From an uncultured Bacteroidales bacterium (GTDB lineage: Bacteria > Bacteroidota > Bacteroidia > Bacteroidales > UBA932), in the NCBI GenBank assembly GCA_905236955.1, contig CAJOQW010000161.1, forward strand, positions 1 through 5,952: a DNA stretch of 5,952 nucleotides, read 5' to 3'. A program made the position numbers and the translations under genes. Below, piece after piece: positions 1 through 5,629 of the stretch (the first letter of the stretch is position 1; every line of letters starts with the position of its first letter). Under the pieces are notes generated by a model. It did not search any database and had not been told where the DNA came from. It saw nothing but the letters and a program-made list of their open reading frames with translations.

Positions 1-1
1 C

Positions 2-208
2 AAGAGCACGCTTGCCGCCGAGCCCGGTGCTGATGTCCAGGTGCTGACGCTTACAAGCGGAGTATCTTCCGGGACATTCGGCCTCTCAACCGGTGCCGGA
101 TATCTCTATGCCGCCAGCAGCAGCAGTAATTATTTGCGTACGCAGACTACGCTGAATGCAAATGCTTCCTGGAATATTTCGGTGACATCGGCGGAGTCGC
201 CACCATAA
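2..208 (+). CDS. 5'-truncated upstream fragment of a frameshifted beta-rich protein
   Basis: This is an open frame entering from outside the window and ending at TAA 206-208. It encodes a Ser/Thr/Gly-rich beta-type sequence with GYLYAASSSSNYL at about 98-136, followed by a TLNANASWNIS stretch ending near 181. That pattern resembles the first half of a small beta-sandwich module found at the ends of secreted Bacteroidales proteins, whose second half normally reads ATIKAQG...NTIYYN...FSCY...AIYKK. The second half is present immediately downstream but one frame away, so the gene appears broken by a single-base loss near 175-183. Residues after 181 in this frame (VTSAESPP) look like out-of-frame noise. 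The start, signal peptide and any catalytic domains lie outside the window, so the overall function cannot be given. The module resemblance is from memory of the family, not from a search. Confidence 0.6.
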   Translation, partial: KSTLAAEPGADVQVLTLTSGVSSGTFGLSTGAGYLYAASSSSNYLRTQTTLNANASWNISVTSAESPP

Positions 209-723
209 AGGCTCAAGGAGGTTCCACCCACAATACGATTTACTATAATCAGCAGAGCACCATTTTCAGTTGTTATTTCAACGCCCATAAGGCGGTGGCC
301 ATCTACAAGAAGACCACCACTCCCGGCAGCGGGCCGCAGATGACTGAAATCAGTTCGTTCCTGGACGAGACGGAATGGGGCGTGTACGAATACGTTTCCG
401 AAACCGACCAGGTGACCCCGCTTTACCAGTTCGACATCCGGGGCGGGGCGGCCAGCGAGGGCAGCGACCAGTATGCCATCCCAAGCGGCTCGGTATCTTT
501 CCGCATGCAATGCCTTTCCGAAGGCCTTCTTGCAAGCGCCGCCTTCGGCACATCGTCGCTCACGGCTGGCGGGAGTTATTCCGCCACCTCGATGTTCTAT
601 GGTATCGAAGGAATCGCCGACGGGTCATATTCAAAGACTTACGTCGTTAAGAAAGTGGAGGGCGACAAGGCCTGGCTCCTTGAAGCCGGCAGCACCCTGG
701 GTCTGATCATCTCAACGAAGTAG
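181..723 (+). CDS. Downstream fragment of the same frameshifted protein; unknown C-terminal domain
   Basis: The frame is open from 130 to TAG 721-723, but homology-like sequence begins only near 181. It starts with GDIGGVATIKAQGG, then NTIYYN, then FSCY at 265-276 and AVAIYKK, completing the beta-sandwich module begun in the other frame. A TTTPGSGP linker (about 313-336) leads to a domain of about 128 residues rich in Ser, Gly, Tyr and Val that I do not recognise. It has no cysteine pair or catalytic motif I can identify. A gene caller might use GTG at 295 as the start, but that would cut the module in half and leave no signal peptide, so I regard it as an artefact. Only 12 bp separate it from the C10 protease, suggesting one transcript. 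It is either a pseudogene, a sequencing or assembly error, or a recently split gene. Confidence 0.65.
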   Translation, partial: GDIGGVATIKAQGGSTHNTIYYNQQSTIFSCYFNAHKAVAIYKKTTTPGSGPQMTEISSFLDETEWGVYEYVSETDQVTPLYQFDIRGGAASEGSDQYAIPSGSVSFRMQCLSEGLLASAAFGTSSLTAGGSYSATSMFYGIEGIADGSYSKTYVVKKVEGDKAWLLEAGSTLGLIISTK

Positions 724-727
724 GAGG
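722..727 (+). promoter_or_regulatory. Strong Shine-Dalgarno for the C10 protease
   Basis: AGGAGG sits 8 nt before the ATG at 736 and overlaps the TAG stop of the upstream gene. Bacteroidota use Shine-Dalgarno pairing relatively rarely, so such a perfect match is notable. It supports the chosen start and suggests translational coupling. Confidence 0.7.
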
Positions 728-735
728 AAACAGCT

Positions 736-2532
736 ATGAAAAAGACAATACTTTCCATACTCGCCATATTCTTGACCGTCAGCGCTTTCGCTGATGTGGT
801 CCCCTCGTCCCAAGCCGAATCGGTGGCAAAGAGGTTCATGGGCGCATCCACGGTCAACCTGGTATGGGACGGAAATGAAGGCGTCCAGACCAAGGCGGCT
901 TCAACCCCGTCCTTCTATGTGTACGACATTCCCGGAGGCGGCTGGGTGATAGTGTCTGCCGAAGACAGCACCACCCCGATCCTCGGTTACAGCGACACCG
1001 GTTCCTTCAAGACCGAAGGCATGCCCGTCAACCTTGCCTCCTGGCTTGGAAACATGCGCAGGGATATCCGCAGGGCAAGGGAGGACAAGCTCGAGGCGAC
1101 AGCCGAAGTCCGTCAGTTGTGGGCCAATCCGGTAAAGAGCAAAACCAAAGCCGGTTCTTCCGCAAAGTACCTGACTACGCCTTCCTGGGACCAGGAGTCA
1201 CCGTACAACAATTATCTGTCGACATATGTCAAGAAGGGGAACAACGGCGTAAGCGGCCTTTACACAGGTTGTGTGGCTACCGCCATGGCCGAGGTGCTCA
1301 GGTATCATCAATGGCCGGAGAAGGGAACGGGGACCCTTGAAGGTTATACTACTTCAACTTCCAAATATACAGTCAGTTCCGACGACATTTCAACGCATAC
1401 ATACGACTGGTCCAATATGCCTTATACATATGGCAACAGTGCTACCACAGCGCAGAAAAATGCGGTCGCCCAGCTTATGGTGGACTGCGGGATCATGGTT
1501 CAGATGGACTATGGGACATCCAGTGTGGGCGGATCTGGGGCCTATGCCGAAGACATGCTCCCGGCCCTTATAGAGCACATGGGCTATTCGAAGAAGGCCG
1601 TGTTCCGTTATCGCACCAACTACACCACCGAGGAGTGGATGAACATGATAGCGGAGGATATCGACAACGACCGTCCGGTCCTTTATGGTGGCTCAGGAGA
1701 CGATGGTGGTCACCAATTCCTGTGCGACGGTTACGATTACGAGAATACCATGCTTCATATCAACTGGGGGTGGAGCGGCAGCAACAACGGGTATTTTACC
1801 TTGACCATGAAAGTATCTAATTATACTTTCGACGAAGGCCAGTCCGCCCTCTTCGGCCTGGAGCCCGACAAGACCGGAACCAGCGAATATGGCGACGTGG
1901 AACTTTCAATGATCTATTATTCCGACAGCGACATCAACGGTGTCGAATTGGTAAGCGGTACCGTTGCCAAGGGAGAGACCTTCAGCATCGGGGCAGGCAA
2001 TTTCTATAATTCCAGCAACATCGCCTATACCGGAGCGGTCAAGGTCGTCCTTGCCGACAAGGACGGAAACTGGAAGGAAGATATCAGCGAAATCATGGAA
2101 ATGACCGACGAAGAAGATACCGAAGGCCTTCCCTCCGGATACTTTTTCTATCTGCCAAGCAGCGATCCTGTCGAGTGCACCATCACGGAGGACATCGCCC
2201 TCGGTGACAGGATAGCGTTCTGGTACAGGCTGAATGACAACAGCTGGGCTCCGGTGATTATCGACCATGAGAACCTGGCCTATCCGTGGGAATGGGCTTG
2301 CGTGGATGCATGCTTCATCGATGTCAAGACTTCCTACAGTTCAGGCGATGTCTTCTATTACAAGCTGATACCCGGCAACAAGGGAATCAGCGGCATAGCA
2401 TGGTCGTTCGACGGAACCACGACTACGGACTTCTCGACCAAACTCACTTCCGGCACCCACACGGTTTCGGCAGTGGTCACGTTCACCGACAATACTTCCG
2501 AGACCATCACCCAGAAACTTGTAGTCAAGTAG
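736..2532 (+). CDS. Secreted C10 family (streptopain-like) cysteine protease with C-terminal beta extension
   Basis: This encodes 598 residues. A Sec signal peptide (1-19) ends in AFA before D20. Residues about 20-130 resemble the Spi_C10 inhibitory propeptide (FYVYDIPGGGWVIVSAED). The papain-fold domain spans about 145-365. Active-site positions are all present: Cys179 in TGCVATAMAE, His326 in GGHQFLCDGYD, and Asn343-Trp344 in HINWGWSG; Gln153 in WDQESPYNNY is a likely oxyanion residue. The Cys-His spacing of 147 closely matches streptopain (SpeB, about 148). The family is made as a zymogen that matures by propeptide removal and degrades proteins outside the cell or at the surface. It is about 200 residues longer than SpeB; the extra part (about 372-598) looks like Ig-like and PKD-like modules ending in TQKLVVK. 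The substrate is unknown. It follows the broken upstream gene by 12 bp and is probably co-transcribed with it. Confidence 0.93.
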   Translation: MKKTILSILAIFLTVSAFADVVPSSQAESVAKRFMGASTVNLVWDGNEGVQTKAASTPSFYVYDIPGGGWVIVSAEDSTTPILGYSDTGSFKTEGMPVNLASWLGNMRRDIRRAREDKLEATAEVRQLWANPVKSKTKAGSSAKYLTTPSWDQESPYNNYLSTYVKKGNNGVSGLYTGCVATAMAEVLRYHQWPEKGTGTLEGYTTSTSKYTVSSDDISTHTYDWSNMPYTYGNSATTAQKNAVAQLMVDCGIMVQMDYGTSSVGGSGAYAEDMLPALIEHMGYSKKAVFRYRTNYTTEEWMNMIAEDIDNDRPVLYGGSGDDGGHQFLCDGYDYENTMLHINWGWSGSNNGYFTLTMKVSNYTFDEGQSALFGLEPDKTGTSEYGDVELSMIYYSDSDINGVELVSGTVAKGETFSIGAGNFYNSSNIAYTGAVKVVLADKDGNWKEDISEIMEMTDEEDTEGLPSGYFFYLPSSDPVECTITEDIALGDRIAFWYRLNDNSWAPVIIDHENLAYPWEWACVDACFIDVKTSYSSGDVFYYKLIPGNKGISGIAWSFDGTTTTDFSTKLTSGTHTVSAVVTFTDNTSETITQKLVVK

Positions 2533-2572
2533 TGCGTGAGCATAAGTGCTTGATACATAGTTTTTTGACCCT

Positions 2573-2601
2573 TTTCGAGCCGGCAAATCGCCGACTCGAA
2601 A
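2573..2601 (+). terminator. Strong hairpin after the C10 protease, possible terminator
   Basis: TTTCGAGCCGGC (2573-2584) and GCCGACTCGAAA (2590-2601) form a 12-position stem with one C-A mismatch around an AAATC loop. It lies 40 bp after the protease stop and before the next promoter, as a terminator should. However, no T-run follows the stem (a T6 tract at 2561-2566 precedes it), so an intrinsic terminator is not certain. It could instead stabilise the 3' end of the transcript. Confidence 0.5.
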
Positions 2602-2627
2602 TCGTTTATGTATCTAACTGCCAAGGA

Positions 2628-2659
2628 TTTGTATTCACGCCCACAATTTACTATCTTCG
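2628..2659 (+). promoter_or_regulatory. Bacteroides-type promoter for the DUF4421-like gene
   Basis: TTTG at 2628-2631 is followed after exactly 20 bp by TATCTTCG at 2652-2659. This matches the Bacteroides primary sigma pattern (TTTG, 19-21 bp, TAnnTTTG) with one mismatch. The predicted transcript starts around 2663-2666, leaving a leader of only about 7-10 nt before ATG 2673. Confidence 0.65.
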
Positions 2660-2672
2660 CGCTCTGCAGTCT

Positions 2673-3683
2673 ATGGGATCTACAAGAGGCAAATCAATAT
2701 TCACGTTGCTTGCAGTACTGGTCTTCGCAAGCAGTATCGGCGGGCTGCCGGCGTCCGCCCGGTCGATGCAAGGGGGCTTGAAGGAATTTGTCAAGCAAGC
2801 GGCGGACATCTATCTTTCCGTCATAGGCAACAAGGGGTACGACACCACCTTCATCTTCCATCCGGAGCATAAACTGATGGTGACGCCCCGGGCCATCATG
2901 AACGGCTTCGACATTTACAACAACAACACCTCGGGGAAGGTGGAGTATGACGCGTTCAAGTCGGCTCGGCTCAAACTTTCGCTGGGGGCGGACGTGGACT
3001 TCCGGGGCCTGTCGGCGGGCTACGGCTACAATCCCTTTAAAAAGCGGGCCGGAGGCAGTGCGTATCGCGACAACTTCTTCACCTTCAACTTCTTCGGCAA
3101 CCGCTTCTGCATCGACGCCCTTTATGAGGAAGACGGTTCCCTGGAAGGGGACATGCGCAGGGACGGGGTGTGGATGCCGCTGCCGGAAGGGGTGCTCTCC
3201 CACAAGACCCTCGCCGTCAACGGATACTATGTCTTCAACAACAGGCGGTTTTCGTATCCGGCGGCATTCACGCAGTCTTTCATCCAGAAGAAAAGTGCAG
3301 GCAGCGTAATTGGAGCGCTTTCCTATACCGGCAGCCGTTTTGTCATCAACCCATGGGTGGAGTTGGGCGGCCGGATTGCCGAAGCGGGCATAAAGACCGT
3401 CGGCGCCGGGGCGGGATATGGCTATAATCTCGTAACTCAGTACGACTGGACCCTGCATTTTTCGGCCATACCCACCGTGGGCCTGTTCCTGCCCGGTTCC
3501 TCTTCCGAAATGTTCGCCGGCACTATGACCGGGAGGGTGGCGGTTGTGAAGTACTTCTCGGGCGACCGCATCTTCCTCAGCCTTTCGGCCTTTGGCGAGG
3601 GGCTGCTTGCAATGGAGTCCTTCAGGTTCTCCTATGGCCAGCTGCTGTGGGTGGCCCGTTTCAGGTTGGGTTTCCGCTTCTGA
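2673..3683 (+). CDS. DUF4421-like exported protein, probable outer-membrane beta-barrel
   Basis: This encodes 336 residues. The start at 2673 is chosen because it gives a good signal peptide: basic MGSTRGK, a hydrophobic core over residues 8-25, and a likely cut after A29 (PASA before RS). It also sits just behind a predicted promoter; the longer open frame from 2286 overlaps the protease and has no leader sequence. The mature part begins with a GYDTTFIF segment (Tyr56-Asp57) and continues with alternating hydrophobic and aromatic strands (LSAGYGYNPF, FFTFNFFGNRF, FRFSYGQLLWV), as in DUF4421 proteins of Bacteroidota. It ends FRLGFRF, with the terminal Phe typical of barrels inserted by the BAM machinery. 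Location in the outer membrane is an inference, and no biochemical function is known to me for the family. It is probably monocistronic, since hairpins and promoters flank it. Confidence 0.75.
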   Translation: MGSTRGKSIFTLLAVLVFASSIGGLPASARSMQGGLKEFVKQAADIYLSVIGNKGYDTTFIFHPEHKLMVTPRAIMNGFDIYNNNTSGKVEYDAFKSARLKLSLGADVDFRGLSAGYGYNPFKKRAGGSAYRDNFFTFNFFGNRFCIDALYEEDGSLEGDMRRDGVWMPLPEGVLSHKTLAVNGYYVFNNRRFSYPAAFTQSFIQKKSAGSVIGALSYTGSRFVINPWVELGGRIAEAGIKTVGAGAGYGYNLVTQYDWTLHFSAIPTVGLFLPGSSSEMFAGTMTGRVAVVKYFSGDRIFLSLSAFGEGLLAMESFRFSYGQLLWVARFRLGFRF

Positions 3684-3685
3684 GC

Positions 3686-3698
3686 CCCGGGTCCCGGG
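3686..3698 (+). terminator. Short GC hairpin followed by T-rich sequence, weak terminator candidate
   Basis: CCCGG, loop GTC, CCGGG forms a 5-bp all-GC stem just after the DUF4421-like stop codon. A T-rich stretch begins about 6 nt later. The stem is short and the T-run is displaced and doubles as promoter sequence, so termination here is only a possibility. The element also reads as a CCCGGGT direct repeat. Confidence 0.3.
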
Positions 3699-3704
3699 TC
3701 CGAT

Positions 3705-3722
3705 TATTTTTGCTATTTTTGC
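3705..3722 (+). promoter_or_regulatory. Tandemly duplicated -7 box upstream of the UpxY gene
   Basis: The 9-bp unit TATTTTTGC occurs twice back to back (3705-3713 and 3714-3722). Each copy is a perfect TAnnTTTG -7 element. No TTTG -33 box is visible about 20 bp upstream of either copy. The downstream copy would start RNA at about 3725-3728, essentially on the ATG at 3728; the upstream copy would give a leader of about 9-12 nt. Confidence 0.55.
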
Positions 3723-3727
3723 AAGAC

Positions 3728-4195
3728 ATGGACAATCGGGATGGAACATGCTGGTTTGCAGCGCGTACACGCAACGGGCAGTCGAAGAAGATTTCCCGCA
3801 GGCTGACCGAACTCGGGGTCGATCATTTCATACCCGATACTTACAGCACGATGCTCTTCCTGCACACCGTGAAACCCCATGCCCTGTCACTCGTGAACTC
3901 CGGCGAGATCAACGCCCGTTTCATGATAGACCATGCCACCAGGACCCTCCTGGAGGTGCCTGACAAGCAGATGGAAGACTTCATCCGCATTGTCAGGGAT
4001 ATCCCCGATGCAGAACTCCTGGAAGACTTTTCCTTTGCCAAAGGCGACCATGTGGAAGTGGTCCGCGGCCCTCTCAAAGGCATTGAGGGGGACATAGTCG
4101 ATACTGCGGAAGGGGCGTTCCTGACTGTCAGGGTGTTGACCCTTTTGGGAGCAAGGGTGCGGATTAACAGGAAATTTGTCGTTCCAAAAGCATGA
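3728..4195 (+). CDS. upxY: UpxY family transcription antiterminator (NusG-like)
   Basis: This encodes 155 residues. The N-terminal NGN-type domain (about 7-95) opens with CWFAARTRNGQSKKI and carries IPDTYSTMLF and INARFMIDHAT segments resembling UpxY proteins. A C-terminal KOW domain follows at about 103-150, with KGDHVEVVRGPLKGIEG (105-121). Members of this family bind RNA polymerase at a polysaccharide operon and prevent premature termination, giving operon-specific expression. The start at 3728 is preferred because a longer frame from 3647 overlaps the upstream gene and adds residues unlike the family. The protein is somewhat shorter than typical UpxY proteins (about 170-180 residues from memory). 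A nucleotide-sugar dehydrogenase two genes downstream fits a capsule or O-antigen locus. No UpxZ partner is visible. There is no Shine-Dalgarno sequence, and the start lies directly behind the duplicated -7 boxes. Confidence 0.88.
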   Translation: MDNRDGTCWFAARTRNGQSKKISRRLTELGVDHFIPDTYSTMLFLHTVKPHALSLVNSGEINARFMIDHATRTLLEVPDKQMEDFIRIVRDIPDAELLEDFSFAKGDHVEVVRGPLKGIEGDIVDTAEGAFLTVRVLTLLGARVRINRKFVVPKA

Positions 4196-4219
4196 ACAGT
4201 TTATTTTATGCTAAATTTA

Positions 4220-4251
4220 TTTGCTTTTTGGGGATTTTAACGTTAAATTTG
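4220..4251 (+). promoter_or_regulatory. Consensus Bacteroides promoter for the OmpA-family gene
   Basis: TTTG at 4220-4223, exactly 20 bp, then a perfect TAnnTTTG match (TAAATTTG, 4244-4251), in an AT-rich 96-bp gap. Transcription would start near 4255-4258, giving a leader of about 34-37 nt to ATG 4292. Together with the codon choice of the gene, this suggests strong expression independent of the upstream antiterminator gene. Confidence 0.75.
4236..4247. repeat. 12-bp perfect palindrome overlapping the -7 box
   Basis: TTTAACGTTAAA is its own reverse complement, and its right arm covers the first four bases of the TAAATTTG -7 element. It could be an operator for a dimeric regulator. It could also be chance in AT-rich sequence, since no second copy was seen near the other promoters. 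Confidence 0.35.
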
Positions 4252-4291
4252 CCGCTTGGAAGTATAAATGAATTATTTTCAACGAAACGAT

Positions 4292-5623
4292 ATGAAAAAA
4301 TTATTTTTCCTGATCGCAACGATCTCCCTCCTCGCGCCTGCCGCTCTGGCGCAGGAAGTTAAGCGCACGGAAGACGCCAAGACCATCACCATCGTCGAGG
4401 AAACCAACTCTCCCGACGGCCGCATTGTCACTACCACCACGTTCCAGAAGAACTCCGTTTTCACCAACGGTTTCTGGCACAACTGGGAACTCCTCCTGGG
4501 TGGCGGGGCACAGCTCTACTACGGCGACAACGACAAGAAGTTCGCCAAGTGGACCGAGATGCTGAATTATCCCGCAGTCGACCTCTATCTTACCAAGTGG
4601 GCCTCCCCCAGCTTCGGTGTGGGCATCGGTGCAAACTATTCAGGCTTCACCGGTCTGTATCAGAGTGCAAGTGATTATACCCGTAATTCGCACTTCAGGA
4701 CCAATGAGCTTTACACCAAGGCCGACAGCAAGTACGACTACGAGAAGCTCGCATGGCAAAGGGGGCAGTATGCCAACGTCTTCGCCCTCGCGCATGTGGA
4801 CCTCTGGAATGCGTTCTTCGGCTACAACCCCGACCGCATCTGGAGCGTTGACGCTTTCGCAGGCGGCGGTTATATCTTCGGTCTCGGCCTCGAAAAGGGC
4901 GAGAAGGCCCGCGGCGCCTCCTTCAATGCCGGTCTTGCCAACAAGATCCGCCTCGGCAACCGCCTGAGCCTCCTCATCAACCTCCGCGGAGCCATCGTTT
5001 CCGACGACTTCGACGGTGAAGGCTACACCAACGAGCCCGATGCAGCGCACGTCGAGGCCAACATCGCTTCCGACGGCATCTTCGGAGTTACCGCCGGTCT
5101 CGCTTGGAAGCTCGGCAAGGAAAAGAGCAAATGGGAGCGCGCAAGCCGTTCCAGCACCATCTACTACAATGATGCCGCCCTTGCCCGTATGAAAGACCTC
5201 GAGAACGAACTGGCAGCCGCCAACGCAGCCAATGCAAATCTCAGGAACGAGCTCCTCAATGCAGCCGACGTACAGGTTGTCAAGGAAGTTCCCGACCTGT
5301 GGTTCCACATCAACTTCATCGTGGACCGCTGGGATCTCCTCAGCCGCGAAAAGGTCAACCTGCAGTCCGTTGCCGACATCATCAAGAGCACCCCGAGCGT
5401 GAAGTACCTCCTCTGCGGCTATGCCGACAAGCAGACTGCCACCCCGTCGCATAACCTCATGCTCTCCAAGAACCGTGTCGAGGCCGTTTACAACTTCCTC
5501 GTGAACGAACTCGGAGTAGATGCCAACCAGCTCGTAACCGATTACAAGGGCGGTGTGGACTATATGTTCTACGATGAGAAGGAACTCAGCCGCTGCTGTA
5601 TGATCACCGCTATCAAGGAGTAA
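4292..5623 (+). CDS. OmpA family outer-membrane protein
   Basis: This encodes 443 residues. A Sec signal peptide (1-20) ends in ALA before Q21; the start at 4292 is chosen over ATG 4268 because the latter adds MNYFQRND ahead of a complete signal peptide. Residues about 50-275 are aromatic- and glycine-rich alternating strands (WELLLGGGAQLYYG, FGVGIGANYSGF), consistent with a beta-barrel. A coiled-coil-like Leu/Ala/Asn stretch follows (about 297-324, LENELAAANAANANLRNEL). An OmpA-like peptidoglycan-binding domain runs from about 330 to 443; Asp379 (GYADKQ) and Arg395 (SKNRVEAV) match the two diaminopimelate-contacting residues of the family. The end (LSRCCMITAIKE) replaces the usual NRRVEF-type motif. 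Its role is probably tethering the outer membrane to the cell wall. Codons are strongly biased to C-ending forms (CTC, GCC, AAC, ATC), suggesting high expression. It leads into the dehydrogenase gene 6 bp later. Confidence 0.9.
   Translation: MKKLFFLIATISLLAPAALAQEVKRTEDAKTITIVEETNSPDGRIVTTTTFQKNSVFTNGFWHNWELLLGGGAQLYYGDNDKKFAKWTEMLNYPAVDLYLTKWASPSFGVGIGANYSGFTGLYQSASDYTRNSHFRTNELYTKADSKYDYEKLAWQRGQYANVFALAHVDLWNAFFGYNPDRIWSVDAFAGGGYIFGLGLEKGEKARGASFNAGLANKIRLGNRLSLLINLRGAIVSDDFDGEGYTNEPDAAHVEANIASDGIFGVTAGLAWKLGKEKSKWERASRSSTIYYNDAALARMKDLENELAAANAANANLRNELLNAADVQVVKEVPDLWFHINFIVDRWDLLSREKVNLQSVADIIKSTPSVKYLLCGYADKQTATPSHNLMLSKNRVEAVYNFLVNELGVDANQLVTDYKGGVDYMFYDEKELSRCCMITAIKE
5615..5620 (+). 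promoter_or_regulatory. Shine-Dalgarno for the nucleotide-sugar dehydrogenase
   Basis: AAGGAG lies 9 nt before ATG 5630, inside the last two codons (Lys-Glu) of the OmpA-family gene. It supports the chosen start and coupling of the two genes, though the bases are also required to encode those residues. Confidence 0.5.
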
Positions 5624-5629
5624 AACTTG

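Noticed and set aside
170..185. Programmed ribosomal frameshift
   Set aside because: No X XXY YYZ slippery heptamer or obvious downstream stimulatory hairpin was seen around the junction; a base loss is simpler.
130..510. 126-codon minus-strand open frame across the frameshift region
   Set aside because: The + strand carries matching protein patterns on both sides; the minus translation shows no domain or signal.
1809..1830. 8-bp inverted repeat GAAAGTAT...ATACTTTC inside the protease gene
   Set aside because: It lies within conserved coding sequence right after the active-site Asn/Trp segment and has no partner copy, so it is probably a coding coincidence.
2539..2566. Small hairpin AGCA-TAAG-TGCT followed by T6 as a terminator
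   Set aside because: A 4-bp stem ten bases from the T-run is too weak to support a call.
2286..2672. Extension of the DUF4421-like frame upstream to 2286
   Set aside because: It would overlap 247 bp of the protease, cross the hairpin and promoter, and bury the signal peptide internally.
3647..3727. Earlier start for the UpxY protein
   Set aside because: It overlaps the preceding gene and would translate the promoter boxes; the added residues do not resemble the family.
2694..3770. 358-codon minus-strand open frame
   Set aside because: It lies opposite the DUF4421-like gene, which has a signal peptide, promoter and barrel pattern; the minus translation is rich in Pro, Arg, Gly and His, as expected for an antisense shadow of GC-biased codons.
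4268..4291. Alternative ATG for the OmpA-family protein
   Set aside because: It adds eight residues before a complete MKK-type signal peptide; the downstream ATG at 4292 is the better start, though the upstream one is not excluded.
4640..5452. 270-codon minus-strand open frame
   Set aside because: It is antisense to the OmpA-family gene, and its Val/Glu/Gly-rich composition mirrors that gene's codon bias. No recognisable domain.
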